Source: Candidatus Methanoperedens nitratireducens | GTDB taxonomy: Archaea > Halobacteriota > Methanosarcinia > Methanosarcinales > Methanoperedenaceae | Assembly (NCBI GenBank): GCA_020724545.1 | Contig: DYGR01000025.1 | Location: 1-44,158 of the forward strand | Direction of reading: 5' to 3' | DNA: 44,158 nt | Shown here: positions 24,475 through 33,827 of the stretch, one piece after another | Numbering within the stretch: the stretch's first letter is position 1 | Layout: every line of letters begins with the position of its first letter | The notes under the pieces: generated by a model | The model's database searches: none | What the model was told of the DNA's origin: nothing | Seen by the model: the letters and a program-made list of their open reading frames with translations, nothing else | Program-made: the position numbers and the translations under genes

Positions 24475-25335
24475 TTAGAGGGTAGCCCTGGCATTCGCAG
24501 CTATAAAATCGCGAACAAGCCTTGCACCTAACAATGCAGTCCCGCCTGAATCGTAAGAGGGTGTGATTTCAACCAGGTCAAATCCCACTATATAAGGCGC
24601 AAGGCAGGAAATTATAGTCCTTACATCACGCGGCGTTAGTCCATAAGGCTCAGGAGTGCCAAGGGCAGGAGCAAATGCAGGATCAATGACATCCATATCG
24701 ATGGATAGATAAACCGGACCATTAATATAATCATGAAGTTCGTGAATCATACTCTCAATGCCTGTTGAGAAGATATCCTCTGAGGAGAATATTTTTATTT
24801 TATTCTCTTTTACATACTCATATTCTTCGCGTATCCCGCTCCTTATACCGATGGAGACATATTTTTTGGTTACATCCTCAAGTATGCGCCTTGAGATACA
24901 TGCATGGCTGTTTCGCTCACCTTCGTATTCCTCCCGCAGATCCAGGTGCGCATCAAGAATAACGCACTCGAGCTCGGGGTGTTTCTTCTTACAGGCTTTT
25001 ATGAATGGAAGAGTAAGAGAATGCTCTCCTCCGAGCATCACCGGGATTTTTCCATCATCGACAAAATTACCAGCATGTACAGAGATCATATTAAGCGTAT
25101 CATCTATATTCTGCGCTACCTCCAGATCGCCTGCATCATGGATATTGATATCGGTAAGATCGATGTCGAATAAGTGATTGTATGTCTCAAAATTGTATGA
25201 GTTCTTCCTCATCTCAAGAGGCGCATATCTGCTTCCCCGCCTGAAAGATGAGGTGTCATCAAACGGCACCCCACAGATTACATATCGAGCTTTTTTATAC
25301 TCAGAATTAGCGTCAGCAAAAATAACCTTACTCAT
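24475..25335 (-). CDS. speB: Agmatinase (ureohydrolase family)
   Basis: A 286-residue Mn-dependent ureohydrolase that splits agmatine to putrescine and urea. Metal ligands are intact: 'VMLGGEHSLTLPF', 'ILDAHLDLREEYEG' (DAHxD) and 'SIDMDVIDPAFAPALGTPEP' (DxDxxDP). It starts one base after the end of the aIF5A gene, so the two are co-transcribed. The linkage makes sense because the amine chain of hypusine on aIF5A comes from polyamine metabolism, and some archaea are reported to use agmatine for it. Confidence 0.93.
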   Translation of the reverse strand: MSKVIFADANSEYKKARYVICGVPFDDTSSFRRGSRYAPLEMRKNSYNFETYNHLFDIDLTDINIHDAGDLEVAQNIDDTLNMISVHAGNFVDDGKIPVMLGGEHSLTLPFIKACKKKHPELECVILDAHLDLREEYEGERNSHACISRRILEDVTKKYVSIGIRSGIREEYEYVKENKIKIFSSEDIFSTGIESMIHELHDYINGPVYLSIDMDVIDPAFAPALGTPEPYGLTPRDVRTIISCLAPYIVGFDLVEITPSYDSGGTALLGARLVRDFIAANARATL

Positions 25336-25722
25336 TTATATGCGCATATCTATTTTCATTTTTCCCATTGAGATCATATAGGAGATCTCTTTTCCTGCCT
25401 CTATTTTACCTTTGAACTCATCAGGTATCTTTAGTTCCAGTGTGGAATAATCTGCCATATCCATTATCTGAGCAACATCACCTGAAACTGATAGGACCTG
25501 TCCTGATTTTCGCTCTACCAGAGGGACGTATGTCTTATCGGTTACAGGAGCTACGATTGACCGTTTGGTGCCGTCAAAAATACCGATAGCATCAATCCTG
25601 GCCTTGGCAGAGCCGTGTTTTCCTGTTTTTGAGTGAGTGATACTTTTAATGACACACGGCTCATCATCTATCAGGATATATTTTCCTTCTTTTAATGACC
25701 GTACTTCAACTTGTTCCTTCAT
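25336..25722 (-). CDS. eif5A: Translation factor aIF5A
   Basis: A 128-residue factor that relieves ribosome stalling, started at the ATG at 25722 behind a GGAGGGAGGAG ribosome-binding site. The frame is open further upstream, but that part reads as non-coding. The hypusination loop 'SKTGKHGSAKARIDAIGIF' is intact, with the target Lys between Gly and His. The C-terminal OB fold carries 'LVERKSGQVLSVSGDVAQIM'. It is the first gene of the operon with agmatinase and is divergent from the ferredoxin-reductase operon. Confidence 0.95.
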   Translation of the reverse strand: MKEQVEVRSLKEGKYILIDDEPCVIKSITHSKTGKHGSAKARIDAIGIFDGTKRSIVAPVTDKTYVPLVERKSGQVLSVSGDVAQIMDMADYSTLELKIPDEFKGKIEAGKEISYMISMGKMKIDMRI

Positions 25723-25821
25723 TGCAATTCTCCTCCCTCCAAGATACCTTACAGTATAATAAATATGTCGACATGGACAGTACTTCATCATAGAGTTTCT
25801 TAATATTGGAGCAACCTTCAT

Positions 25822-25850
25822 AATATTTATATGTGCTAACTGCGTTAGCA
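25822..25850. promoter_or_regulatory. Divergent promoter with TATA box and dyad
   Basis: The near-symmetrical AT element ATATTTATAT (25822-25831) reads as a TATA box in both directions, serving aIF5A on the minus strand and the ferredoxin gene on the plus strand. Directly to its right is a perfect inverted repeat TGCTAAC-TGC-GTTAGCA (25834-25850), between the box and the expected plus-strand start (about 25851-25855). A regulator bound there would control the ferredoxin-reductase operon. Confidence 0.5.
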
Positions 25851-25860
25851 ACAAAGACCT

Positions 25861-26031
25861 ATGAGCCTTAATGTAAATCGTTATAAGTGTGGATACTGCG
25901 GGGCATGTGTCGGTGTCTGTCCTGCAGGTGCGCTTGAGCTGATAGAGACCTGGGTAGAGGTGGATAATACCTGTACCAGTTGCGGTATCTGTGCAAAGAT
26001 ATGCCCTGTGGGTGCACTGGAGGTTAAATGA
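25861..26031 (+). CDS. 2x[4Fe-4S] ferredoxin
   Basis: A 56-residue ferredoxin with two classical cluster motifs: '[16 protein letters not shown]' and '[18 protein letters not shown]' (C-x2-C-x2-C-x3-CP twice). Its stop overlaps the start of the geranylgeranyl reductase gene by four bases (ATGA), so they are co-translated. In Methanosarcina, as I recall, a dedicated ferredoxin encoded near the reductase supplies electrons for full saturation of archaeal lipids. That role fits this pairing. Confidence 0.9.
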   Translation: MSLNVNRYKCGYCGACVGVCPAGALELIETWVEVDNTCTSCGICAKICPVGALEVK

Positions 26032-27206
26032 GGGACAGGTATGATGTGATCGTTGTGGGGGCAGGACCGGCAGGTTCGATAGCTGCAAAAACCTGCGCTG
26101 AGGCAGGGCTGGATGTCCTGCTTATTGAAAAAAGGCAGGAGATAGGGGATCCAGTGAGATGCGCTGAAGGGGTAGGGAAAGATGCCTTGAAAAAGCATAT
26201 AGAACCTGATAGTAGATGGATAGCTGCAGAAGTAAAAGGTTCCTTGCTAATTGCTCCAGATGGGACTGAGATTAAGATGTCTGAGGATACATCCAGCATG
26301 AAAGTGGGTTACGTGCTTGAGAGAAAGGTCTTTGATCGCGCATTAGCCCAGATGGCCGCTATGGCAGGTACTGAGGTCATGGTGAAGACAAGGGCGACAG
26401 GATTACTGAGATCAAATGGAAGAGTTGCTGGGATCGAGGCCATGCATATGGGGGAGACTTATAATATTAAGGCTGATATAGTCATAGGAGCAGATGGTAT
26501 TGAATCCAAAGTGGGACGCTGGGGTGGAATAGACACATCATTAGAACCTGCTGATATTGAAACTGGTGTGCAATTTTTAGTCACCAATGTAGATACAGAT
26601 GAGTATAATCGGTTCTATATAGGGGAGATATATGCCCCGGGTGGATACCTATGGATATTCCCCAAAGGCAAAAACACTGCGAATGTGGGATTGGGAATAC
26701 TTGGAAGTAGATCTGGAAACATAAGAGCAATTTCACTCCTTCGGAAATTCATAGAGAGCCATATGCCTCAGGCTAAAATCGTGGAAATGGTAGTCGGCGG
26801 CGTACCCGTAAGCGGACCGATAAAGCATACAGTTACAGATGGTCTTATGCTTGTGGGTGATGCAGCCAGGCAGTCCGATCCTTTGACTGGTGGCGGCATT
26901 ACCAATGCAATGGACGCAGGGAAAATGGCAGGAGAAGTCTGTATAAAATCAAAAGAAATAGGGGATTATTCTGTTAATACTTTAAAGGAATACGAGGATA
27001 AATGGCGCGCCACTATAGGAAAAGAGCTCAGTAAGTCCCTTCAGGTTAAAAACCTGCTTATTAAACTTACAGATGAACAGTTAAATAAGCTTGCATACTC
27101 ACTTAAAGGGGTGGATGCCAGCAAGATGGCATTACCATCCTTATTGCTTATTCTGTTTAAGAAGAATCCCAAAATGCTCTGGGAACTCAGAGCGTTGTTT
27201 AAATGA
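26028..27206 (+). CDS. Digeranylgeranylglycerophospholipid (geranylgeranyl) reductase
   Basis: A 392-residue FAD enzyme that saturates the isoprenoid chains of archaeal membrane lipids. The dinucleotide-binding '[19 protein letters not shown]' (residues 9-27), '[14 protein letters not shown]' with the redox-active-type Cys, the substrate-cavity motif '[20 protein letters not shown]', and the second FAD motif '[19 protein letters not shown]' are all present. The length is typical. Co-translation with the small ferredoxin identifies its probable electron donor. Confidence 0.93.
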   Translation: MRDRYDVIVVGAGPAGSIAAKTCAEAGLDVLLIEKRQEIGDPVRCAEGVGKDALKKHIEPDSRWIAAEVKGSLLIAPDGTEIKMSEDTSSMKVGYVLERKVFDRALAQMAAMAGTEVMVKTRATGLLRSNGRVAGIEAMHMGETYNIKADIVIGADGIESKVGRWGGIDTSLEPADIETGVQFLVTNVDTDEYNRFYIGEIYAPGGYLWIFPKGKNTANVGLGILGSRSGNIRAISLLRKFIESHMPQAKIVEMVVGGVPVSGPIKHTVTDGLMLVGDAARQSDPLTGGGITNAMDAGKMAGEVCIKSKEIGDYSVNTLKEYEDKWRATIGKELSKSLQVKNLLIKLTDEQLNKLAYSLKGVDASKMALPSLLLILFKKNPKMLWELRALFK

Positions 27207-27225
27207 ATTATAATGCTCAGATCTA

Positions 27226-28185
27226 CTACACATCATCGTAGGTAATACTTCGAGTTTTTAAAAAACGAAGTTGCGACTTCCTATTTCCCCACATTCTGCG
27301 CCCTTTATTTTTTATAATCCTGTCCCCGATAAGGGCGCAGGCCACTGGCAGCGGTGAGAATGCATATAAAATAGAACCCAGCAGGTACAGCATCTTGCGT
27401 GAATTGCTTATCCCGGATACCCCGGTAGATATCTGGCATTCTGTATTATTAAAATGCAGGATAATCTTTGAGGATTCAAACGCTACACGGATACTGTAAT
27501 TAATCAAGTCCTTAAGAGTTGTTAATCTTCCACCATAGGATGTTCGTCTGTTCTTTATGGCAGTTCGCAGATCCTCCTGAGAGGAACCACTAAATAAAGA
27601 ATAGCCGTTCCCGATCATGAAACTTGAATGTGCATCGCTTCCACCCAGTTTCGCATATCCATTACAATTTTCAAGCGCCATGGCATTTGAATATCCATCC
27701 CTGTGCAGTGCATTGAATACCTCTATTCCATCAAAACTTAACGTGTGTATTCTTTGATTTACGCATGGACAGGATACACTGAAGGGATGCGGTGCAATGG
27801 CTATCCCATCTTGCTCGTGTATATGTTCAATGGTCTCCTCTGCGCTCATATCCGGCTTCACAGGTTCTTGAAGGAACAACCCTATTATTTCGCCTTCCTT
27901 TGATAGAATCTCCTCCCCGATTACCACGAGCTGATTATTGTATTTCTTAGCCTTAATTGCACCTTCAATCGTGTTATGATCTGTTACACAGAGAATATCG
28001 AGTCCCAGCTTTTCAGCGACCCTGACTGATTTCTCAGGACTGGTAACACAATCTGGTAATGATATATACGAATATTTAGAGAAACCTGAATACATAGTAT
28101 GTGTGTGTATATCGGCGATTCCAAGCTCTTTCACTTTTCCCCCATCTCTCACTTTTCCATATATAGTAACAATCTTTCTGTTCAC
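27226..28185 (-). CDS. PHP-domain metal-dependent phosphoesterase
   Basis: A 319-residue protein with a PHP domain over the first 230 residues. Metal-binding motifs are clear: 'ADIHTHTMYSGFS' (HxH), 'CVTDHNTIEGA', 'AIAPHPFSVSCP' and 'LGGSDAHSSFMIG'. These are shared by phosphoesterases acting on small phosphorylated molecules, and the substrate is unknown. The C-terminal 90 residues include a hydrophobic stretch 'MLYLLGSILYAFSPLPVACA' and a basic tail, as in archaeal PHP proteins that associate with membranes. A probable minus-strand TATA box lies near 28218-28226. Confidence 0.85.
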   Translation of the reverse strand: MNRKIVTIYGKVRDGGKVKELGIADIHTHTMYSGFSKYSYISLPDCVTSPEKSVRVAEKLGLDILCVTDHNTIEGAIKAKKYNNQLVVIGEEILSKEGEIIGLFLQEPVKPDMSAEETIEHIHEQDGIAIAPHPFSVSCPCVNQRIHTLSFDGIEVFNALHRDGYSNAMALENCNGYAKLGGSDAHSSFMIGNGYSLFSGSSQEDLRTAIKNRRTSYGGRLTTLKDLINYSIRVAFESSKIILHFNNTECQISTGVSGISNSRKMLYLLGSILYAFSPLPVACALIGDRIIKNKGRRMWGNRKSQLRFLKTRSITYDDV

Positions 28186-28493
28186 TTATCTAGGTTTCCT
28201 TTGATACGCCCAAAGCATTTATATACATCTACATCACTTATAAAACAAAGTACGAAGCGTTAATATAACGCAAGTTGAAGTCGATCACAGTCGGATTTGA
28301 TGAACTGCTGGGCCAATGCGGTTATCGTATGCCCACAAGAGCATGTAAGTCAAAATCTATTTGCGAAGACATATCTGCAAACCTGCTGGTTTGGTGAACT
28401 CATTTAGACGATATAGTACCGGGTTCATTGGAGTTTGCAACTTGTATAAAAACCTCTCGTATTAGTATTCATTATTGATCAAGGAGAAAGAAA
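28186..28493. other. Intergenic region upstream of the ribosomal operon
   Basis: Holds the promoter of the PHP gene on the left (TATATAAA on the minus strand, 28218-28226) and the ribosomal promoter on the right. Other AT elements near 28236-28245 and 28262-28268 could start a longer leader. No tRNA, snoRNA box pair or conserved ORF was found in 28270-28440. A 34-codon ORF at 28301 has no ribosome-binding site and was not accepted. Confidence 0.5.
28445..28452 (+). promoter_or_regulatory. TATA box of the ribosomal protein operon
   Basis: TATAAAAA predicts transcription from about 28470-28476, giving a short leader with the AAGGAG ribosome-binding site of rpl3 just before the ATG at 28494. 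Confidence 0.6.
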
Positions 28494-29501
28494 ATGTCAC
28501 ATCCTCACAGACCAAGGCGCGGGTCTATAGCATACAGCCCGCGTGTAAGAGCAAGAAGTGAAATCCCGCGTGTAAGAGCGTGGCCTATGAAGAAAGAGCC
28601 GAAGCTATTAGGATTTGCTGGTTATAAAGCAGGTATGACCCACATCATTATGATAGATGATGTCCCTAACAGCTTAACTGCAGGGATGGAAGTTTCAATA
28701 CCAGTAACCATTCTGGAGGCTCCTCCAATGAGGGCTGCAGGTATACGGGTTTATGATAATACTACTTATGGAGCTCATGCAATCGCAGAGGCATGGACAA
28801 CCGAACTGGATAAAGAACTCAACCGTGCAGTAACGGTTCCAAAGAAAAATGACCTTTCTGCCTCATTAGCCAGGATTGATAAGCTCATCAATGATGGAGT
28901 TGCGAAGGATTTGAGGATTATAATGTACACATTGCCAGATAAAGTGACAGGCATTCCCAAGAAAAAACCTGAGATTATGGAGAATAACATTGGCGGCACT
29001 GATTTAAAGGCGCGCTTTGAGTATGCCAGGACGCTTCTTGGTAAGACCATCAATATAAGCGATGTGTTCAGCAACGGGGATACTATAGATGTTCTTGCCA
29101 TAACAACAGGTAAAGGGACCCAGGGACCGGTAAAGCGCTGGGGCATACAGTTACAGAAATCCAAACACTCAAGGGCAGGCAGTGTACGACAGATAGGAAC
29201 ACTGGGACCGTGGCATCCATCTCATGTAAGCTGGAGAGTCCCGCAGCTCGGACAGACAGGATACCACCAGAGAACGGAGTTCAATAAAAGGATAATGCAA
29301 ATCGGCAAGGATGGTAAAACGGTGACGCCTGAGGGTGGATTTTTAAATTACGGTGTTGTAAGAAATGATTATGTGGTTATCAAGGGAAGTGTACCCGGCC
29401 ATGTTAAAAGACTGGTGCGCATACGACCTGCTATCAGGTCAAAGAGACAGTTACCTGCTCCAGAGATAACGTATTTAAGTACAGAATCAAAACAAGGGTG
29501 A
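28494..29501 (+). CDS. rpl3: Ribosomal protein L3 (uL3)
   Basis: 335 residues, the archaeal/eukaryotic long form. It opens with '[20 protein letters not shown]', which reaches into the peptidyl transferase region, and contains '[20 protein letters not shown]' and '[20 protein letters not shown]'. First gene of the operon. rpl4 begins six bases after its TGA. Confidence 0.98.
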   Translation: MSHPHRPRRGSIAYSPRVRARSEIPRVRAWPMKKEPKLLGFAGYKAGMTHIIMIDDVPNSLTAGMEVSIPVTILEAPPMRAAGIRVYDNTTYGAHAIAEAWTTELDKELNRAVTVPKKNDLSASLARIDKLINDGVAKDLRIIMYTLPDKVTGIPKKKPEIMENNIGGTDLKARFEYARTLLGKTINISDVFSNGDTIDVLAITTGKGTQGPVKRWGIQLQKSKHSRAGSVRQIGTLGPWHPSHVSWRVPQLGQTGYHQRTEFNKRIMQIGKDGKTVTPEGGFLNYGVVRNDYVVIKGSVPGHVKRLVRIRPAIRSKRQLPAPEITYLSTESKQG

Positions 29502-29506
29502 TTCTA

Positions 29507-30259
29507 ATGGAAGTAAACATAATCGATTTATCTGGAAACACTATAAAAAAGATCACATCAAGGATATTTGATGAGCCCCTCCGTCCTGATCTTATCAAGA
29601 AAGCCGTACTTGCAGCCCAGGCGAACCGCCAGCAGCCATACGGCCCGCATATGTACGCAGGCATGAGAACCTCAGCCGAAGGCTGGGGACCCGGACGCGG
29701 CGTATCAAGGGTTGCCAGACTTAAGAACAGCAGACGCGCAGCCAGAATTCCCCAGGCAGTCAAAGGAAGACAGGCGCATCCTCCAAAACCTGAGACCGAC
29801 AGGACAGAGAAAATAAATGATAGAGAGCGCAAAAAAGCCATCAAATCTGCAATAGCTGCGACTGGCAATGAGCAGCTTGTAAAAGAGAGAGGACACAAAT
29901 TCCAGGCTCAATTACCATTAGTTGCAGTTGATGATCTTGCAGCCATTACAAAGACAAAGGATGTTAAATCATTCATGGAAGCAGCCCTGGTATGGGATGA
30001 TATCCTGAGGGCGAAAGATAAGACAATAAGGGCAGGAAAAGGCAAGCGCCGCGGTAGAAAGTACAAGCGTGCTAAGAGTATTCTAATTGTGACTTCGGAG
30101 GATAAGGGAATAGCCAGGGCGGCACGTAACCTTGCAGGAGTGGATATCGTCACCCCTGATCAGCTCAATGCTGAATTACTGGCACCTGGAACATATGCTG
30201 GACGCCTGATTATTTATACAGAATCAGCTATTGCAAAACTCGATGAGGCGATACAATGA
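29507..30259 (+). CDS. rpl4: Ribosomal protein L4 (uL4)
   Basis: 250 residues, started at the ATG at 29507 behind a GGTGAT ribosome-binding site that spans the rpl3 stop. An earlier in-frame ATT at 29498 is unlikely. The exit-tunnel loop is seen as '[20 protein letters not shown]', and the globular domain ends '[19 protein letters not shown]'. The end overlaps rpl23 by four bases. Confidence 0.97.
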   Translation: MEVNIIDLSGNTIKKITSRIFDEPLRPDLIKKAVLAAQANRQQPYGPHMYAGMRTSAEGWGPGRGVSRVARLKNSRRAARIPQAVKGRQAHPPKPETDRTEKINDRERKKAIKSAIAATGNEQLVKERGHKFQAQLPLVAVDDLAAITKTKDVKSFMEAALVWDDILRAKDKTIRAGKGKRRGRKYKRAKSILIVTSEDKGIARAARNLAGVDIVTPDQLNAELLAPGTYAGRLIIYTESAIAKLDEAIQ

Positions 30260-30501
30260 TAATACATCCTTATGTTACAGAAAAAGCAACACTACAGGCT
30301 GAGAAAAATAATGTTCTCCAGTTCATAGTTGGTGTTAATGATACTAAAGATACAGTGAAAAAAGAGATTGAGGCACTCTATAATGTGAAGGTGTTGTATG
30401 TTAATACAATGCTGACATCCAAAGGAAAGAAAAAAGCCATGGTAGTATTCAGAGAGTCAAATACAGCGACAGAATTGGCCTCAAGGCTAGGAATATTTTG
30501 A
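30256..30501 (+). CDS. rpl23: Ribosomal protein L23 (uL23)
   Basis: 81 residues, located at the tunnel exit and a docking site for SRP and the translocon. '[20 protein letters not shown]' and '[20 protein letters not shown]' are family signatures. Length normal for archaea. ATGA overlap with rpl4. Confidence 0.97.
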   Translation: MIIHPYVTEKATLQAEKNNVLQFIVGVNDTKDTVKKEIEALYNVKVLYVNTMLTSKGKKKAMVVFRESNTATELASRLGIF

Positions 30502-30510
30502 GGTGAGAAA

Positions 30511-31221
30511 ATGGGACATAGAATTATTGCTCAAAGCAGGGGGAAAGGTTCTCCGACATACAAGGCGCCTTCTCATAAATTTAAAGCAAACCTTGAGCAT
30601 CCAAAGGTACAGGAAGGAATTATCACAGGAAAAATACTTGAGATCATCCATGATACTGCACGATCTGCTCCTATTGCCCGTGTGTCGTTCAGTAATGAAG
30701 AGGAGAGGCTTGTGCTTGTACCTGAAGGTGTGGAAGTGGATCAGATCATACAGTGTGGTGTCTCTGCGCCTGTAGAGCCAGGCAATATACTGACCCTGGC
30801 AGAGATACCAGAGGGTGTACCCATATGCAATATAGAATCCCAGCCCGGCGATGGCGGGAAATTTGCAAGGGCATCGGGAATGTACGGGATCCTTATAGCG
30901 CACGACGTGAGTAAGACCGTGGTCCAGCTCCCAAGCGGAGAGATGAAATGGCTCAATCCCAGATGCAGAGCTACTATCGGCGTAGTCGCAGGAGGCGGAC
31001 GTACAGAGAAACCTTTTATTAAAGCTGGTAAAAAATTCCACAGGATGAGAGTGAGAGCAACAAAATGGCCCAGATCCAGGGGTGTGGCTATGAATGTTGT
31101 TGACCATCCCTTTGGAGGTGGCGGACAGCAGCATCCAGGCAGGCCCAAGACCGTGTCACGAGGCACACCACCAGGCCGGAAAGTCGGTTCAATAGCTTCA
31201 AGAAGGACAGGAAGGAAGTGA
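30511..31221 (+). CDS. rpl2: Ribosomal protein L2 (uL2)
   Basis: 236 residues, the archaeal form without the bacterial extension. Starts '[20 protein letters not shown]'. The C-terminal '[20 protein letters not shown]' carries the conserved His near the peptidyl transferase centre. A GAGGTGA ribosome-binding site lies in the nine-base gap after rpl23. Confidence 0.98.
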   Translation: MGHRIIAQSRGKGSPTYKAPSHKFKANLEHPKVQEGIITGKILEIIHDTARSAPIARVSFSNEEERLVLVPEGVEVDQIIQCGVSAPVEPGNILTLAEIPEGVPICNIESQPGDGGKFARASGMYGILIAHDVSKTVVQLPSGEMKWLNPRCRATIGVVAGGGRTEKPFIKAGKKFHRMRVRATKWPRSRGVAMNVVDHPFGGGGQQHPGRPKTVSRGTPPGRKVGSIASRRTGRK

Positions 31222-31228
31222 GCAGTAT

Positions 31229-31642
31229 ATGGCAAAGAAAACATTATCAAAATTACCCAAAAGAAAAGGCGAATTCACATATCATGGGAAGTCGTTAGAG
31301 GAGCTCAAAAGGTTAAGTCTTGAGGAGTTCGCACTGCTTGTACCTGCAAGGCAGCGCCGTACTATACAGCGGGGATTCTCTGAACAACATAAAAAATTAT
31401 TACATAAAGTTAGATCCAGTGATCCGAATATCAGGACACATCTGCGGGATATGATAGTCCTGCCTGAGATGCTGGGTATGAAGATCGCTATCCATAGTGG
31501 TAAGGAGTTTACCCCGATAGAGATGATACCTGAGATGTTAGGTCATTACTTCGGAGAGTTCGTCATGACACGTAAGAGAGTCTCCCATGGTGCGGCAGGT
31601 GTAGGAGCCACAAGATCAAGCAAATTCATTCCACTGAAGTGA
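31229..31642 (+). CDS. rps19: Ribosomal protein S19 (uS19)
   Basis: 137 residues, the archaeal long form. The C-terminal core '[20 protein letters not shown]' and '[20 protein letters not shown]' contacts the decoding head. Seven bases after rpl2; AGTGAGCAG upstream acts as the ribosome-binding site. Confidence 0.97.
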   Translation: MAKKTLSKLPKRKGEFTYHGKSLEELKRLSLEEFALLVPARQRRTIQRGFSEQHKKLLHKVRSSDPNIRTHLRDMIVLPEMLGMKIAIHSGKEFTPIEMIPEMLGHYFGEFVMTRKRVSHGAAGVGATRSSKFIPLK

Positions 31643-31647
31643 TACAC

Positions 31648-32094
31648 ATGAAATTAAACTACTCAATTGGACCTGATCCTGAGAAAACCTCAAAGGCGAT
31701 CGGTAAAGAGCTTCATATATCAAGAAAACATGCGCATGAGATATCATCAGCAATAAGAGGTATGACAGTAGATGCTGCAAGAGGATTCCTTGGGGATGTG
31801 GCTGTGCTGAAGCAGGCTGTACCTTATAAAAGATACAGAAGAAACGTTCCACATAAAAGAGGTATGTGTGCTGGAAGGTACCCGCAGAAGGCAGCCAGGG
31901 AATTTCTCAGGGTATTACAGAATGCCGAGAATAATGCCAGATATAAAGGCCTTGATTCTGAGGGCATGAGGATCTCACATATTACTACAAATAAAGGCCA
32001 TACCTTCAGAGGAGCATTCCCAAGAGCACAGGGCAGAGCAACACCAAAGAGTCATGAGACGGTTAGTATTGAAATGATACTGGAGGGACAGTAA
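31648..32094 (+). CDS. rpl22: Ribosomal protein L22 (uL22)
   Basis: 148 residues from the ATG at 31648, chosen over an in-frame GTG at 31639 because the GTGAT at that point serves as the ribosome-binding site. Contains the tunnel-lining hairpin region '[20 protein letters not shown]' and the archaeal insertion '[20 protein letters not shown]'. Its last base is shared with the rps3 start. Confidence 0.96.
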   Translation: MKLNYSIGPDPEKTSKAIGKELHISRKHAHEISSAIRGMTVDAARGFLGDVAVLKQAVPYKRYRRNVPHKRGMCAGRYPQKAAREFLRVLQNAENNARYKGLDSEGMRISHITTNKGHTFRGAFPRAQGRATPKSHETVSIEMILEGQ

Positions 32095-32978
32095 TGGGAG
32101 TTGAGAAAAAATTCGTCAAGAGCGGACTTGACAGAGCACAGATAGCAGAATACTTCTCCAAGCAGTTAGAGAGAGCAGGCTATGGCGGCATGAGCATTAA
32201 CAGGACACCGATGGGTACGCAGGTTACAATATTTGCCGAAAAACCAGGTATGATTATCGGGAAAGGCGGTAAGACGATACACAGACTTACCCACGACCTT
32301 GAATCAATTTTCCGTATTGATAATCCTCAGATCGATGTTCAGGAGGTAAAAGTTCCTGAACTGAATGCACAGATGATGGCCTCACGGCTTGCTGCGGCAA
32401 TAGAACGCGGACTTTACTTCAGGAAAGCAGGCCACAACATGCTTCGCAGAATAATGGAGGCTGGTGCGCTCGGATGTGAGATAGATATCTCTGGCAAACT
32501 AACAGGTCCAAGAAAAAGGACTGAAAAATTCGTTGCAGGGAATATACTCCATGCAGGTAACCCGGCAATGGAACTGGTAGATAAAGGGTTTGCTGTTGCG
32601 ATTAAAAAATTAGGTGTAATCGGATGCCGTGTGCGAATAGTCCCGCCCACTATTAAACTTCCAGGCAGGTTTAAGACTGAAAAGGTCCCTGAGGGCATAA
32701 AAGAGGCAAAACAGGCAAAACAGGCAGGTATTGAGGAACTAGTTAAAGCCGAAGCTACGGCGCAAACAAAGCCTGAGATGCCAAAGGCACCAGTGGAAGC
32801 GAAACCCGAAGCTATAGCATCAGAACAGGCAACGCCTGAATCCTCAGAGGTACAGGAACCTCATGTCCAGAATACTGATGTTGAAGAGAGGATGCATGAC
32901 AATATCCTGGAACATAAACACCCGGAATATAACTACTGGCATCCTGCATCACGCATACATAAGAAGGAGGAGAGCTGA
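32094..32978 (+). CDS. rps3: Ribosomal protein S3 (uS3) with extended tail
   Basis: 294 residues. The type II KH domain lies at about 17-90 ('[20 protein letters not shown]' includes the GxxG loop), followed by the C-terminal core ending near 205. The last 90 residues are a low-complexity Glu/Ala/Pro-rich linker and then a distinct His- and Tyr-rich end ('[20 protein letters not shown]'). Tails of variable length are usual in archaeal S3, but the structured-looking end after the linker is unusual. Confidence 0.97.
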   Translation: MGVEKKFVKSGLDRAQIAEYFSKQLERAGYGGMSINRTPMGTQVTIFAEKPGMIIGKGGKTIHRLTHDLESIFRIDNPQIDVQEVKVPELNAQMMASRLAAAIERGLYFRKAGHNMLRRIMEAGALGCEIDISGKLTGPRKRTEKFVAGNILHAGNPAMELVDKGFAVAIKKLGVIGCRVRIVPPTIKLPGRFKTEKVPEGIKEAKQAKQAGIEELVKAEATAQTKPEMPKAPVEAKPEAIASEQATPESSEVQEPHVQNTDVEERMHDNILEHKHPEYNYWHPASRIHKKEES

Positions 32979-33175
32979 TGGCTATACTGCGTAATGATGA
33001 GATCAGAAAAATGAACTCTACCGAACAGCAGGAGGAACTGGATAAACTCAAACTGGAGTTAATCCGCGAGCGTGCTGTTGCATCAGCAGGCGGTGCCCCT
33101 GAGAACCCGGGCAGAATCAGAGAGATCAGAAGAACAATCGCCAGGATAAAAACAATCCAGAAGGAGTTAAAATAA
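32978..33175 (+). CDS. rpl29: Ribosomal protein L29 (uL29)
   Basis: 65 residues, two-helix hairpin protein near the tunnel exit. '[20 protein letters not shown]' and '[20 protein letters not shown]' are typical. Shares one base with the rps3 stop. The next gene starts two bases after it. Confidence 0.96.
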   Translation: MAILRNDEIRKMNSTEQQEELDKLKLELIRERAVASAGGAPENPGRIREIRRTIARIKTIQKELK

Positions 33176-33177
33176 TA

Positions 33178-33489
33178 ATGAAGCTGACACCACAGAATAT
33201 CATACACCATGAACTCATAGGTCTTGATATCCAGGTAGTGGACAGCACAAATAGATCACTCATAGGATTAGATGGACGAATAATCGATGAGACTAAAAAT
33301 ATACTGGTCATAGAAACCGATGCAGAGGAGAAGGAGATTCCAAAATCCTCCTCATCTTTCATATTTACGATTCCATCTTCTAACGGCAAACGTTACTTGC
33401 CGTTAAAAATTAAGGTAGATGGAAGATTATTGCTCTCACAGCCCGAAAATAGAATTCAGACAAAGTTCAGGAAGAAATTCAGGAGATAA
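33178..33489 (+). CDS. rnp1: RNase P protein subunit Rpp29
   Basis: 103 residues with the Sm-like beta barrel of archaeal Rpp29/POP4, which binds RNase P RNA to mature tRNA 5' ends. '[20 protein letters not shown]', '[20 protein letters not shown]' and '[16 protein letters not shown]'-like C-terminus (here [18 protein letters not shown]) are diagnostic. Its place between rpl29 and rps17 is the usual archaeal one. Confidence 0.94.
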   Translation: MKLTPQNIIHHELIGLDIQVVDSTNRSLIGLDGRIIDETKNILVIETDAEEKEIPKSSSSFIFTIPSSNGKRYLPLKIKVDGRLLLSQPENRIQTKFRKKFRR

Positions 33490-33503
33490 AAGAGGTATTC
33501 ATA

Positions 33504-33827
33504 ATGACGCGTGATGTTGGGCTGGATGTTCAGCCACCAAAAAAAGAATGTACGGATCCAAACTGTCCGTTCCATGGAGTGCTGCCTGTAAGAGGACAGG
33601 TTATCAGCGGAATCGTTGTCAGCGACAAAATGGATAAAACAGTGGTAGTGCAGAAATCATTTGAGAAAAAGATTGCAAAATATGAGCGATATGAGAAGAG
33701 AAAGACCAAGGTACATGCCCATAATCCGCCGTGCATAAATGCTGGAGAGGGCGATAATGTGACTGTAGCCGAATGCAGGCCGCTCAGCAAGACAAAATCG
33801 TATGTTGTAGTAGAGGTGGGACTTTGA
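33504..33827 (+). CDS. rps17: Ribosomal protein S17 (uS17)
   Basis: 107 residues. The N-terminal archaeal extension has '[20 protein letters not shown]', and the OB-fold core follows: '[18 protein letters not shown]', '[20 protein letters not shown]'. Its stop codon (33825-33827) lies within the first stem of the hairpin module that separates it from rpl14. Confidence 0.96.
   Translation: MTRDVGLDVQPPKKECTDPNCPFHGVLPVRGQVISGIVVSDKMDKTVVVQKSFEKKIAKYERYEKRKTKVHAHNPPCINAGEGDNVTVAECRPLSKTKSYVVVEVGL

Noticed and set aside
25736-26299. Upstream extension of aIF5A and minus-strand frames near the ferredoxin gene
   Set aside because: They run through the divergent promoter and the ferredoxin coding region; the aIF5A start at 25722 has a strong ribosome-binding site.
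28301-28405. 34-codon ORF upstream of rpl3
   Set aside because: No ribosome-binding site, no family resemblance and an unremarkable composition.
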